Of a stretch of 51,533 nt of DNA, positions 1 to 9,375 are shown piece after piece (position 1 is the first letter of the stretch; the number at the start of each line of letters is the position of its first letter). Made by a program: the position numbers and the translations under genes. This DNA is from Planctomycetota bacterium. GTDB taxonomy: Bacteria > Planctomycetota > J058. The notes beneath the pieces are model-generated. The model was not told the DNA's origin. It saw nothing but the letters and a program-made list of their open reading frames with translations, and did not search any database. The stretch lies in contig JAHBXY010000053.1 in NCBI GenBank assembly GCA_019636275.1, positions 1 through 51,533 of the forward strand, in the 5' to 3' direction.

Positions 1-110
1 TCGATTCTGGCTACGTTTCGACGCGCCTCGAGGGCGGCCGGGCGCCGCAGAGCCGCCTGGGACGCGCCTCCGCGCGGGTCGGGGGGAGCCGCGGCGCCGG
101 GAACTTCGGC

Positions 111-1910
111 TTAGGCAGGCTCGAGCGCCTCGCGGACCTTCTCCAGGAGCTGCTCGAGGCGCACCGGCTTCTGGATGAATCCGGCGGCTGGCGTGTCGAG
201 CCCGTCCTCCTCGGCGTGGCCCGACATGAGGAGCACGGCGAGGTCGGGGCGCTCGACGGCGAGCCGCCGGGCCAGGGCGCGCCCGCCGAGGCGGGGCATG
301 ACCAGGTCCGTGAGGAGCAGGTGGATCCGGGCCGGGTGCCCCCGGGCCAGGGCCAGGGCCTGCGCGGCGTCCGCCGCGGCGAGCACGGTGTAGCCGGCCG
401 TCGCCAGCACCTGCTCGAGGAGGCGGCGCACGGTCGGGTCGTCCTCGACGAGGAGGATCGTCTCCGACCCGCGGCGCGGCGCCGCGCCGCGGCCCGGGGC
501 GGCGTCGGCGGGGCCGGCCGGCGCGGCGGGCAGCAGGATGCGGAACGTCGCGCCGGCGCCGGGCGCGCTCCGGACGTCGATCGCGCCGCGGCTCTGGCGC
601 ACGATCCCGTAGACGGTCGACAGCCCGAGCCCCGTCCCCTTCCCCTGCTCCTTCGTGGTGAAGAACGGCTCGAAGATCCGCGCGCGCGTGGCCTCGTCCA
701 TGCCCTCGCCCGTGTCGGACACCGAGAGCGTCACGTGGGGGCCCGGCCCGGCCAGCCCCAGGGTCGCCGCCTCGTCGGGGCCGACCGTGACCCGCCCGGT
801 CTCGATCGTCAGCCGCCCGCCGCCGGGCATGGCGTCGCGGGCGTTGACCGCCAGGTTCAGGAGCACCTGCTCGAGCTGCCCGCGGTCGGCGAGGACGCGG
901 CCGCCCGCCGCGTGGCAGGTCTCGAGGACGACGTCGTCGCCGATCACGCGCCGGAGCAGGCGGTGCATGTCGGACACCACGCCGTCGAGGTCCAGGGGCC
1001 GCGGCTGGACCACCTGCTTCCTGCTGAAGGTGAGGAGCTGCGCCGTCAGGCTGCTGGCGCGCTCGCTGGCGGCCTGGATCTCCTCGAGCATCTCGCGCGC
1101 GAGCGGGTCGGCCGGGGGCCTGCGCAGGAGCACCTCGGCGTAGCCCATGATGACCGTGAGCAGGTTGTTGAAGTCGTGGGCCACGCCGCCGGCGAGGCGC
1201 CCGATCGCCTCGAGCTTCTGGGCGTGGAGGAGCTGCTCCTCCTTCTCGCGCAGCTCCTGCTGCGTGCGGTGCAGCTCGGTCTCGTTGCGGGCGCTCACCA
1301 CGGCGCCCGCCACCTGCCCGGCGGCGTCGCGGAACGGGTAGTAGGTGACGCTCATGAAGCGGCGGCCGACGGCGGCGAACTCGAACCAGGCCGTGTACTG
1401 CACGATCTCGCCCGAGAGGCAGGCGTCGAGGCGCGGGCGGACGACGCGCTCGAAGAACTCCTCGCCCAGGAGCGCCGCGACCCGCTTGCCGACGATCTCC
1501 TCGCGCCGCCGGCCGTGCGCCAGCAGGTAGGCCTCGTTGACCGTGCGGTAGACGTAGGCGCGGTCGACGACGGAGATGTGGTCGGGCGTCGCCGAGACGA
1601 TGCGCTCGCAGCGGCGCAGCTCCTCGGCGTCGGGGGCCGTCGCCTCGCGCAGCGCCAGGGCGCGGCCGCCGCCCGGGACCTCGCCCGGCCGCACGTCGAG
1701 CTCGCGATCGGCGCACCTCCAGCGCTCGGCGCCCGGAGGCGCGCCCGCGACGACCTCGCGCAGGTCGTCGAGCCGCGCCCCCTGCAGGGCCGCCGGCGCG
1801 CGCCCGAGCAGCCGGCCCGCGGCGAGGTTCGCCCGCCGGATGCGCCCGTCCGCGCCGACGAGCAGGAGCCCCTCGGGCGCGTGGTCGGCGAGCGCCTGGT
1901 CGTCGTCCAC
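111..1910 (-). CDS. Hybrid sensor histidine kinase with PAS domains and C-terminal receiver
   Basis: Predicted cytoplasmic hybrid histidine kinase of 599 residues. Two PAS-like domains occupy about residues 5-90 and 100-212, followed by a short coiled segment. The HisKA H-box reads GGVAHDFNNLL with phospho-acceptor His245. The HATPase N-box has Asn356 and the G-boxes read DTGEGMD and GTGLGLS (about 399-430). A receiver domain (about 483-597) carries acidic Asp490/Asp491, phospho-acceptor Asp535 in LLTDLVMP and Lys571. No membrane segment is visible, so the signal is probably internal and sensed by PAS. The start is GTG at 1910 with a GGGGGAGA Shine-Dalgarno just upstream. It appears to be a single gene; no separate response regulator is adjacent. 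The family assignment is secure; the stimulus is unknown. Confidence 0.93.
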   Translation of the reverse strand: MDDDQALADHAPEGLLLVGADGRIRRANLAAGRLLGRAPAALQGARLDDLREVVAGAPPGAERWRCADRELDVRPGEVPGGGRALALREATAPDAEELRRCERIVSATPDHISVVDRAYVYRTVNEAYLLAHGRRREEIVGKRVAALLGEEFFERVVRPRLDACLSGEIVQYTAWFEFAAVGRRFMSVTYYPFRDAAGQVAGAVVSARNETELHRTQQELREKEEQLLHAQKLEAIGRLAGGVAHDFNNLLTVIMGYAEVLLRRPPADPLAREMLEEIQAASERASSLTAQLLTFSRKQVVQPRPLDLDGVVSDMHRLLRRVIGDDVVLETCHAAGGRVLADRGQLEQVLLNLAVNARDAMPGGGRLTIETGRVTVGPDEAATLGLAGPGPHVTLSVSDTGEGMDEATRARIFEPFFTTKEQGKGTGLGLSTVYGIVRQSRGAIDVRSAPGAGATFRILLPAAPAGPADAAPGRGAAPRRGSETILLVEDDPTVRRLLEQVLATAGYTVLAAADAAQALALARGHPARIHLLLTDLVMPRLGGRALARRLAVERPDLAVLLMSGHAEEDGLDTPAAGFIQKPVRLEQLLEKVREALEPA

Positions 1911-1993
1911 GCCGTCTCCCCCGGTGGGTCTAGCCGCGCGTCGCGGCCGGCGCGAGGCGTCTCTGCGTCACCCCTGGGCGCCGGGGGCCGTCG

Positions 1994-2827
1994 TCATCGC
2001 GGGCCCTGGCCGTCGTCGCCGCCGAGGCTCATGTGCGGGACCTCCTGCAGGAGCACGAGCAGGTGCTTGTCGCTGCCGAAGGCGTAGAGGTAGGGGAACT
2101 GCCCCCCGAAGCCCTGCCGGTCGAGCATGGCCATGGCCGCGACGCCCTGCTCGCCGTTGACCTTCGGGTGCGCCACGAGCTCGTGCTTGGGCGCCTCCAT
2201 CTCGCGGGCGAGCTCTGGCGCGACGACCTGGCGCACGCGGCGCTTGAGCCGGTCGAGGCTCTGGCCCCCGTCGGACGGGTCCTCGATGGTGATGGCGAAG
2301 ACCGGGTGGTCGAACTTGACGTCGTCCACGCGGCGGCGCACGTCGACCGACGCCGACCCGCGGGTGCGGTCCTTGCCGAGGCGCATGAACGTGCGCCCCT
2401 GCGCGTCGACGCCGATCGCCGCGTCCATGTCGCGCGGGCGCAGGTCCGGGTGCACGACGAACGCCACCAGCTCCTTGAGCGCGCGCACCTTCGAGGGGTC
2501 GGGGCGGCGCTCGGCCGGCACCTCGCCCACGGCCTTGAGCCCGGCCGGGGCAGGCCACGTGTCGGCCGCCTGGAGCATCGGGTAGATCTCCTCCTTCACG
2601 GCCGGCGAGGCGATCACCTGCCACGACTCGGCCGCGTCGCCCCCGCCTGGCTGGGCGGCAGGAGCGTCGTCGGGCCGGCCGGGGTCGGCGCCGCCCTGGC
2701 CGGCGGGCGGCGTCCCGCCGCCGCTGCCGGTGCCGGGCGGGGTCGGGGGCGGCCCGTCGCTCGGGCAGGCCGTGAGCGAGAGGGTCAGGAGGAGAGCAGG
2801 GAGGGCACGGAGCAGCGCGGATCGCAT
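1994..2827 (-). CDS. Lipoprotein of unknown function
   Basis: 277-residue exported lipoprotein. The N-terminus is a short basic and hydrophobic signal peptide ending in a lipobox (LSLTAC, Cys about 21), followed by a Pro/Gly-rich, probably disordered linker to about residue 65. The remainder is a mixed alpha/beta domain with no family I recognise. ATG start at 2827. It lies just upstream of the histidine kinase on the same strand (83 bp gap) and could share a transcript with it, but no functional link can be read from sequence. Confidence 0.8.
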   Translation of the reverse strand: MRSALLRALPALLLTLSLTACPSDGPPPTPPGTGSGGGTPPAGQGGADPGRPDDAPAAQPGGGDAAESWQVIASPAVKEEIYPMLQAADTWPAPAGLKAVGEVPAERRPDPSKVRALKELVAFVVHPDLRPRDMDAAIGVDAQGRTFMRLGKDRTRGSASVDVRRRVDDVKFDHPVFAITIEDPSDGGQSLDRLKRRVRQVVAPELAREMEAPKHELVAHPKVNGEQGVAAMAMLDRQGFGGQFPYLYAFGSDKHLLVLLQEVPHMSLGGDDGQGPR

Positions 2828-2902
2828 GGAGCACCCTGGGTCCTTGTGGGCGGCCCAGGATAACAGCTTGCGCGCGCGTGGCGCGAGCGGCCTCGCCGAC
2901 CG

Positions 2903-3085
2903 TCAGGTCGCGAGCGCCCGGCGGAGGGCCCGGGCGTAGGGGGCGTGCTCGAGGCAGTACGGCCGGTCCTGGCCGCGGGGCACGGTCTGCCCGCAGGTGC
3001 GGCACACGGAGCGGCCCTCGACGTCGTTCGAGGGGGGCACGGGGATCGAGCGGAGCCGGAGGAAGTCGCCGTTGTGGCGGTGCAC
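2903..3085 (-). CDS. Small zinc-ribbon-like protein
   Basis: 60-residue protein with a CRTCGQ motif followed by YCLEH, giving a C-x2-C...C-x2-H pattern that probably binds one zinc ion. The GTG start at 3085 is preceded by a good Shine-Dalgarno (GAGAGGTGA), which is the main reason to believe it is a gene. It sits upstream of the lipoprotein gene on the same strand. Function is unknown; such short zinc ribbons are common in planctomycete genomes. Confidence 0.6.
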   Translation of the reverse strand: MHRHNGDFLRLRSIPVPPSNDVEGRSVCRTCGQTVPRGQDRPYCLEHAPYARALRRALAT

Positions 3086-3307
3086 GGGTCACCTCTCGTC
3101 CGGGCGGCATAGCACGCCACGGGCCGTCTCAACCCCAGGCACGGCAGTAGCCCGGCGTCGCGAGGCGCGACACGGCGTCACGCCCGGACGACAGCCGAGG
3201 TCCTGGACCCCGCCGGTCCCCTACCGCCGGGTCGCCCCGCTCTCTATGCTCGGGGGTCCACGGTGCGTCCCGCCCGCGGCGGGCCGACCGACGGCCAGGA
3301 GGACCTG

Positions 3308-4951
3308 ATGCCGGCCAGCCTCCACGTGATCGAGGGACCCGACCGGGGTCGCCTCTTCACGCTCTCCGGGACGACGGTCACGATCGGGCGCAGCGCCGAC
3401 AACACGATCGTGCTCAACGACGTCGCCGTGAGCGGCGTCCACTCGAAGATCGTCCGCACCGAGAGCGGGCAGTACACCCTCCACGACAACGCCAGCACCA
3501 ACGGCACCTTCGTCAACGGCCGCGAGGCCCGGGTCGTCGACCTCAAGCACGGCGACACCGTGCGCATCGGCGGCTCGGTCATGGCCTTCGAGCTCCAGCG
3601 CCAGGGGGGGATCCTCCCGGGCGAGGGCGGCGACCGGGGGGCCGTGCGGCCCGACCAGGAGGTCGTCCCCTACCGCGAGCCGACCCTCATCGACGTGGCC
3701 AGCCTCTCGCGCGAGCAGCTTGAGCGGCTGGTGCGCCGCGGGGGGATCCTCGAGCAGCTCGACCAGGCCCTGGCCGAGCTCGAGGCGCCGACCGAGATCC
3801 TGGCGGCCGTCCTCGACGCGGCGCTGGCCGCGGCCGGGGCGCAGCGCGGGTTCATCCTCCTCGTCGACGAGCGCACGGGGGAGATCGTCCCCAGCGTGGT
3901 GCGGAACCTCACCGGCGACACGGGGGAGATCCCCTTCTCCAAGGCCCTGGCCTTCGAGGTCGTCGCCCAGCGCAAGGGCTTCGCGCGCGACGACGCCGAC
4001 GGGCCGGTCCTGGGCGCCCCGATCGTGGCTTACGGCCGCGCCGTCGGGGTGATCCACCTCGACGCGCCGCGGGAGGGGCGCTTCGACCCCGACGCCCCCA
4101 CCGTGGTGGAGTCGATCGGCCTGCGCACCGGCCCGGCCGTGGCGGCGGCGCGCTCGCGGGTGGACTTCGAGGTCCTGTTCTCGTCCATGATCGACGCCAT
4201 GATGAAGTCGATCCAGGCCAAGGACGTATACACGCGCGGCCACTCCGAGCGCGTGCGCCACTACTCGCGCATCCTCGGCAAGGAGGTCGGCCTCTCCGGG
4301 CAGGACCTCTACCGGCTGACGCTGGGCGCCGCCGTGCACGACATCGGCAAGATCGGCATGCCCGACAGCGTGCTCAAGTTCAACACCAACCCGCGCCTGA
4401 CCCCGGAGCAGATGGACGAGGTCAAGAAGCACCCGGTGCGCGGGGCCAAGATCCTGGGCGAGATCCCCTTCCTGCGCGACGTCGTGGCCGCGGCCGAGCT
4501 GCACCACGAGGACTGGGACGGCGGGGGTTACCCGCACGGGATGAAGGGCGACGAGGTGCCGCTGATCGCGCGCATCGTCGCCGTGGCCGACACCTACGAC
4601 GCGATCACCACCGACCGCCCCTACCAGAAGGGCGCGCCCTACGAGAAGGGGCACGAGATCCTGCGCAAGATCGCCGGCAAGCGGCTCGATCCGGAGCTCG
4701 TGGAGGCGTTCGTCTCGGCGTGGCACCGTTATCGCAAGGGGCCCTCGCAGAAGCAGGCGGCCGCGGCGCCGGTGGAGTCGCACGAGACGTGCAAGATCGA
4801 CAAGGAGACGCAGCAGGCCGCCCGGGAGGCCGCGGCGCGGCCGGAGCTCGCCGCGGAGCCGCTCACGCCCCCGCCGCCGCCGTCGGACGGGGCGGACGAC
4901 GACGGGGGCGAGCTGGGTGACACGCTGCGTGAGATCATCCTCATCGGCTAG
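3308..4951 (+). CDS. FHA-GAF-HD-GYP signalling protein
   Basis: 547-residue predicted cyclic-di-GMP phosphodiesterase-type protein. An N-terminal FHA domain (about residues 1-95, with GRSADN and the STNGTFVNG block) should bind phosphothreonine. A GAF-like domain follows (about 125-275), then an HD-GYP domain (about 290-470) with the HDIGK motif (His344/Asp345), tandem HHED (His399/His400) and GYP at 407-409. The C-terminal 70 residues are Ala/Pro/acid-rich linker. The start is set at ATG 3308, because AGGAGG lies at the right distance before it; an upstream GTG at 3263 has no such site. The combination of FHA and HD-GYP links Ser/Thr kinase signalling to second-messenger turnover. Its 3' end overlaps the next gene by 35 bp, so the two are probably cotranscribed. 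Confidence 0.93.
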   Translation: MPASLHVIEGPDRGRLFTLSGTTVTIGRSADNTIVLNDVAVSGVHSKIVRTESGQYTLHDNASTNGTFVNGREARVVDLKHGDTVRIGGSVMAFELQRQGGILPGEGGDRGAVRPDQEVVPYREPTLIDVASLSREQLERLVRRGGILEQLDQALAELEAPTEILAAVLDAALAAAGAQRGFILLVDERTGEIVPSVVRNLTGDTGEIPFSKALAFEVVAQRKGFARDDADGPVLGAPIVAYGRAVGVIHLDAPREGRFDPDAPTVVESIGLRTGPAVAAARSRVDFEVLFSSMIDAMMKSIQAKDVYTRGHSERVRHYSRILGKEVGLSGQDLYRLTLGAAVHDIGKIGMPDSVLKFNTNPRLTPEQMDEVKKHPVRGAKILGEIPFLRDVVAAAELHHEDWDGGGYPHGMKGDEVPLIARIVAVADTYDAITTDRPYQKGAPYEKGHEILRKIAGKRLDPELVEAFVSAWHRYRKGPSQKQAAAAPVESHETCKIDKETQQAAREAAARPELAAEPLTPPPPPSDGADDDGGELGDTLREIILIG

Positions 4952-6020
4952 GGCTGAGCGGGCGGGCGTCCTCCTCCTGCTCCTGGCGGCGCCCGGCTGC
5001 TACTCGACGCACGTGGCGGCCGGGCAGCTCCGCATCCTGCTCGGGCGCGAGCCGATCGAGCGGGCGATCGCCGGCGAGGCGCGGCCCGAGGCCCGGCGCA
5101 AGCTGGAGCTCGTGCGCGACGTGCGCGCGTTCGCCATCGAGCGGCTCGGGCTGACGGAGACGGGCAGCTACACGAGCGTCTACGACACGGGCGAGCGGCC
5201 GATCGCCTGGAACGTGAGCGCGAGCGACCCGGACGCCTTCGCCCCCTACACCTGGGACTTCCCGATCGTCGGGCGCATGCCCTACATCGGCTACTTCGAC
5301 GAGGGGCGCGCCAGGGACGAGGGCGCGCGCCTGCGCCGACACGGGCTCGACACGATCGTCATGGGCGTGCCCGCCTACTCGACGCTCGGCTGGTTCGACG
5401 ACCCGTTCTTCACCTCGATGCTGCGCTACGACGAGGCCACGATCGCCGACATCATCGTGCACGAGCTGGCGCACGCGACCGTGTTCGTCGACGGCGACGC
5501 CGAGTTCAACGAGACGCTGGCCACGTTCATCGGCAACAAGGGCGCCGAGGCCTTCTTCCTCGCGCGCGGCGGCGAGGCCGACCCGGCGCTGGCGGCGGCG
5601 CGCGAGGACGCGCGCGAGAAGGCGCTCTTCAACGGCGCCCTGGCCGACCTGCGCGAGACGCTGGCGCGCGTCTACCAGGCCAGCGGCCTGCGCGAGGAGA
5701 AGCTGCGGCGCAAGGCCGAGGAGGTGGCCGCCTGGCGCCAGCGCTTCGCGCGCGAGGTGCGCCCGCGGCTGCGCGAGGGCGCCTACGACCACGTCCTCGA
5801 CGACTCGGTCGAGCTGAACAACGCCTTCCTGCTCGCCTACCAGCGCTACCACGGCGAGCTCGACCTGTTCGAGGAGCTGCACCGCCAGCTCGGGGGCGAC
5901 CTCGTGGCCACGATCAACGCGCTTCGGCGCATGGCCGAGGAGGACGACCCTCGCGCCGCGCTGCGGGAGCGGGTCGCGCAGGGGCGCGCGCTGCTGGCCG
6001 TGCCGGGGCCGGCCCGGTAG
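4917..6020 (+). CDS. Predicted lipoprotein aminopeptidase (COG4324/PF10023 family)
   Basis: 367 residues. A signal peptide with lipobox LLAAPGC (Cys28) is followed by the family hallmark region near AAGQLRILLGREPI. A zinc-protease HELAH motif lies at 182-186 with a downstream NETLATFIG block (Glu199) as likely third ligand. These match the predicted aminopeptidase family COG4324, which is anchored to a membrane from the periplasmic side. The chosen GTG at 4917 overlaps the end of the HD-GYP gene; the GTG at 4929 would also work. Activity is inferred from family only. Confidence 0.85.
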   Translation: MTRCVRSSSSARAERAGVLLLLLAAPGCYSTHVAAGQLRILLGREPIERAIAGEARPEARRKLELVRDVRAFAIERLGLTETGSYTSVYDTGERPIAWNVSASDPDAFAPYTWDFPIVGRMPYIGYFDEGRARDEGARLRRHGLDTIVMGVPAYSTLGWFDDPFFTSMLRYDEATIADIIVHELAHATVFVDGDAEFNETLATFIGNKGAEAFFLARGGEADPALAAAREDAREKALFNGALADLRETLARVYQASGLREEKLRRKAEEVAAWRQRFAREVRPRLREGAYDHVLDDSVELNNAFLLAYQRYHGELDLFEELHRQLGGDLVATINALRRMAEEDDPRAALRERVAQGRALLAVPGPAR

Positions 6021-6111
6021 CCGCCCGCTCCCCGTGCGGCGGACCCCCCCGTGGCCGTGACCGGGTCCGTCCTTGCGCTCCCCACCCTGCCGGGCGAAGC
6101 TCGGCCCCGTG

Positions 6112-7608
6112 GTGACGCCCCCGCGCCTCGCGTCGCTCCTGCTCCTGGCGGTCGCCGCGGCCGCCGCGCTCGCCCCGCGCCCCGCCCCGGCGGCGCCGCC
6201 GCCGACGGCGCTCGAGGTGGCGCGCGAGGTCGACGCGCTGCTCGAGCGCGTCTGGAAGGAGGCCGGCGTCGCGCCGGCGCCGCCGTCCGACGAGGCGACG
6301 CTCCTGCGGCGCCTCAGCCTGGACCTCGAGGGCGTGATCCCGGAGGAGCGCACGGTCGCGGCGGTGCTGTCGCAGCCGCGCGGCGACGCGGCCGCGCGCC
6401 GGACGACGTGGATCCGCGGGCTCCTGCACGGGCAGGGCTACGCGCGGACGATGGCCGGACGCTGGGCCAACGAGCTGATCGGCCGCCGGGCCGTGCTCGC
6501 ATCGCTCGACGCCCCCGAGCCCGAGCAGACGCTCGTCGCCTGGCTGTCGCGGCAGGTCGCCGCCGGCACGCGCTGGGACGCCGTCGTGCGCGACCTCGTC
6601 GCGCCCGGGCAGGAGCGCGGCGGGCCGGCCGAGTACCGCGCGCGCTACGGCGGGCGCGTGGCCGAGGTCACGGGCAACCTCATGCGCGTGTTCCAGGGCG
6701 TCAGCCTGCAGTGCGCCGAGTGCCACGACCACCCCTACGACGAGGCCATCACGCAGCGCGACTTCTGGGGCGTGGCCGCCTTCCTCGCCCCGGGGGCGCA
6801 GGTCGCGATCCCCGGGCTCGGCGAGCGCGTCGGCGCCCGCTTCCTCGGCGGCGAGGCGCCCGCGCCGGGCGCGGACCGCCCGCGCGAGCTGGCGCGCCTG
6901 CTCACGGCGCCGGGCAACCCCGGCTTCGCGCGGGCCACGGTCAACCGCGTGTGGGCGGCGTTCTTCGGCGGGGCCTTCCAGGACCCCGACGACCTCACGC
7001 AGCGCCCGCGGCTCCCCGAGGTCCTCGAGCGCCTCGAGCGCGACTTCGTCGCCTCGGGCCACGACCTGCGCCGGCTGTGCGAGGTGATCCTCTCGACCCG
7101 GGCCTACGGCCTGGCCGCGAGCGGCCCGGCCGCGCAGAAGGCGGCCCAGCAGGCCGTGTTCGCCCGCGCGCGCCTGCGGCCGCTCTCGCCCGAGCAGCTC
7201 TGGGCGTCGCTCGCGCGCGCGACCGGCATCGAGGAGGACCCGGACGCCCTGCGCGCCCGGCGGCGCGAGTTCTTCCGCACGTTCGCCGGCGAGGCGGCGG
7301 ACGACGCGGCCGACGACGCCCACACGATCACGCAGGCGCTGAGCCTCCTCAACGGGCCGGTCACCAACTCGGTCCTGCGGGTCGGGGCCGACGGCTCGCC
7401 CGTGATGAACCGCGTGCTGGGGCTCGGCACCCTCGACGAGCAGGTGGCGTCGATCTACCTGCGGACGGTCGGCCGGCCGCCGACGCGGGCCGAGCGGCAG
7501 GCCCTGCGCGAGGCCAGCGGGGGCCTGTCATCGGACGGGCGCGCGCAGCTCCTGGCCGACCTGTGCTGGGCGCTCCTCAACTCGTCCGAGTTCGTCACCA
7601 ACCATTGA
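6112..7608 (+). CDS. DUF1549/DUF1553 planctomycete secreted protein, short form
   Basis: 498 residues with an Ala/Leu-rich signal peptide. The DUF1549 part (about residues 35-250) contains a CxxCH-type motif CAECHDHPYD (Cys201, Cys204, His205). The DUF1553 part includes the block ATVNRVWAAFFGG and a C-terminal NGPVTNSVL segment. These families are expanded in Planctomycetota, often beside DUF1501 genes as here; their biochemical role is not settled. The protein is much shorter than the common 800-1,100-residue forms and lacks an N-terminal cytochrome-like PSCyt1 domain. The start is uncertain: GTG 6112 fits the signal peptide, while TTG 6073 would add 13 residues. The end overlaps the convergent zinc-finger gene by 14 bp. 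Confidence 0.88.
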   Translation: MTPPRLASLLLLAVAAAAALAPRPAPAAPPPTALEVAREVDALLERVWKEAGVAPAPPSDEATLLRRLSLDLEGVIPEERTVAAVLSQPRGDAAARRTTWIRGLLHGQGYARTMAGRWANELIGRRAVLASLDAPEPEQTLVAWLSRQVAAGTRWDAVVRDLVAPGQERGGPAEYRARYGGRVAEVTGNLMRVFQGVSLQCAECHDHPYDEAITQRDFWGVAAFLAPGAQVAIPGLGERVGARFLGGEAPAPGADRPRELARLLTAPGNPGFARATVNRVWAAFFGGAFQDPDDLTQRPRLPEVLERLERDFVASGHDLRRLCEVILSTRAYGLAASGPAAQKAAQQAVFARARLRPLSPEQLWASLARATGIEEDPDALRARRREFFRTFAGEAADDAADDAHTITQALSLLNGPVTNSVLRVGADGSPVMNRVLGLGTLDEQVASIYLRTVGRPPTRAERQALREASGGLSSDGRAQLLADLCWALLNSSEFVTNH

Positions 7609-7885
7609 CGTTGAAGCGGGGCAGCCAGCCCCGCTCGCGCGCGTAGACGAGCCCGCCCACGACCGCGGCCGTGAGCAGGAGCGCCAGCAGGGCGCGCCAG
7701 GGGCTCACGCCCGGGCGCCGCGTGGGGCGGTCGTAGTCGGCGATGAACGAGGTGTAGCGCCCGTTGCACTCCTTCGAGCAGAAGCGCGCGTTGACGATGC
7801 AGCGCTCGCAGATCGGGCGGCCGCACTGCTGGCAGCGGTAGTCCGAGGCGCGCCGGGTGTGGCGGAAGCAGGTCTGCGCGGGCAT
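7595..7885 (-). CDS. Small membrane protein with N-terminal Cys-rich zinc finger
   Basis: 96 residues. The first 45 carry several metal-binding positions (CFRH, CQQCGRPICERC, FCSKEC) resembling a B-box/MYND-like double zinc finger. A single transmembrane helix follows at about 63-82 (ALLALLLTAAVVGGLVYA) with a short C-terminal tail. ATG start at 7885. It is divergent from the DUF1501 gene, separated by 42 bp, and overlaps the 3' end of the DUF1549 gene, so it is nested antisense between two genes of a usual pair. Function unknown. Confidence 0.75.
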   Translation of the reverse strand: MPAQTCFRHTRRASDYRCQQCGRPICERCIVNARFCSKECNGRYTSFIADYDRPTRRPGVSPWRALLALLLTAAVVGGLVYARERGWLPRFNVNGW

Positions 7886-7927
7886 GCGGCGAGGATACCC
7901 CGCGGCCGGTGTGGTAAGACCAGGGGC

Positions 7928-9205
7928 GTGACCGACCCCTGCTGCGACCGGCGTCAGCTCCTGCGCGTCGGCCTGGGCGGCTGGCTGGGGCTCCTCCTCG
8001 CCGGCCGCGCCCGCGCCCAGGCCGAGGGCGCGACCGAGGCCGCGCCGCCCGCGGTCACGGCGGCCGACGCGTGCGTCGTCCTGTGGATGTCGGGCGGCAT
8101 GAGCCAGACCGACACGTTCGACCCGAAGCCCGGGACCGCCAGCGCCGGGCCGCTGAAGGCGATCCGCACGGCGCAGAAGGACGTGCTCCTCTCGGAGCTC
8201 CTGCCGCTCACGGCCGAGCACATGCGCCACGTGAGCCTGATCCGCAGCATGGCCACGCGCGAGGGGGCGCACGACCGGGCCACCTACCTCGTGCACACCG
8301 GCTGGGCCCCGAGCGGCACGGTGCGGCACCCGGACCTGGGCGCCCTCGTCTCGCAGGCGCTCGCCCGGCCCGACGCCGAGCTGCCGCCCTACGTGTGCAT
8401 CGGCGGGCAGGGGACCGGGCCCGGGCTCCTGGGCGTGCCGTTCGCGCCGTTCACCGTCGCCGACCCGACGCGGCCGGTGCAGGACCTCGCCTACCCGCAG
8501 GGCGTCGACGCGGCGCGCTTCGCGCGACGCCGGCGGCTGCTCGAGGCGGTCGAGCGGCAGTTCCGCCGCGACCACCCGGGCGACGAGACCGACGGGCACC
8601 GGGCGGTGTTCGTGAAGGCCGACCGGCTCATGCACTCGCGCGAGGTGCGGGCGTTCGACCTCGCGCAGGAGCCGGCGCGGACGCGCGCGGCCTACGGCGA
8701 GGGCGCGTTCGGGCAGGGCTGCTTGATGGCGCGGCGGCTGGTCGAGGCGGGCGTGAAGGCGGTCGAGGTGCAGCTCGGCGGCTGGGACACGCACCGCGAC
8801 AACTTCACCGGCCACCGGCGGCTGGCCGCGGTCCTCGACCGGGGGCTGGCCGCGCTCCTGGGCGACCTGCGCGAGCGCGACCTGCTGCGGCGCACGCTCG
8901 TGCTCGTGGCGACCGAGTTCGGCCGCACGCCCCGGATCAACGCCGACGACGGGCGCGACCACCACGCCGTGGGCTGGTCGGTGGCGCTGGCCGGCGGGCC
9001 GGTGCGCGGCGGGCGCGTCATCGGGGCGACCAGCGCCGACGGGCAGACCGTCGTCGAGCGCCCCGTGGCCGCGGCCGACCTCCTGGCGACGCTGGCCCAC
9101 GCGCTCGGGGTCGACCGCGCGCGCGTCAACACGACGCCGGAGGGGCGGCCGATCCAGGTCGTCGACCCCGCCGGTCGGGTCGTGCGAGAGCTCTTCACGG
9201 TGTGA
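7928..9205 (+). CDS. DUF1501 family protein, Tat-exported
   Basis: 425 residues. The N-terminus has a twin-arginine-type signal (DRRQLLRVGLGGWLGLLLAG) and ends its signal at about residue 31. The rest matches DUF1501, a sulfatase/phosphatase-superfamily relative: WMSGGMSQTDTFDPKPG, LIRSMATREGAHDRATYLVHTG, GGWDTHRDN, ATEFGRTPRIN and DHHAVGWS. These genes commonly sit beside DUF1549/DUF1553 genes in Planctomycetota, and the two products probably act together outside the cytoplasmic membrane. GTG 7928 is preferred because it places the signal peptide at the N-terminus. The in-frame extension upstream to 7859 would overlap the divergent gene. Confidence 0.9.
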   Translation: MTDPCCDRRQLLRVGLGGWLGLLLAGRARAQAEGATEAAPPAVTAADACVVLWMSGGMSQTDTFDPKPGTASAGPLKAIRTAQKDVLLSELLPLTAEHMRHVSLIRSMATREGAHDRATYLVHTGWAPSGTVRHPDLGALVSQALARPDAELPPYVCIGGQGTGPGLLGVPFAPFTVADPTRPVQDLAYPQGVDAARFARRRRLLEAVERQFRRDHPGDETDGHRAVFVKADRLMHSREVRAFDLAQEPARTRAAYGEGAFGQGCLMARRLVEAGVKAVEVQLGGWDTHRDNFTGHRRLAAVLDRGLAALLGDLRERDLLRRTLVLVATEFGRTPRINADDGRDHHAVGWSVALAGGPVRGGRVIGATSADGQTVVERPVAAADLLATLAHALGVDRARVNTTPEGRPIQVVDPAGRVVRELFTV

Positions 9206-9375
9206 TCGACGGCTGCGGCCGCGGATGCCAATCCGGCCCGCTCGACTCGATTCGACGGCTGAGACGTCGTGCTTCGCGTGAACGGGGCGAGGGGGGGGCG
9301 CGCGCGGGTCGTCGGTGTGGCCCGCCTCCGCGGCCTCGCGTCGCTCGCTGCTGCGTTCCACCCGTGCTTGGCGCA

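Noticed and set aside
1..110. End of a gene at the left edge
   Set aside because: Several frames are open over this short GC-rich stretch and no motif supports one.
216..2087. Long plus-strand open frame opposite the histidine kinase
   Set aside because: Arises from GC-rich codon bias; the minus-strand protein has full kinase motifs.
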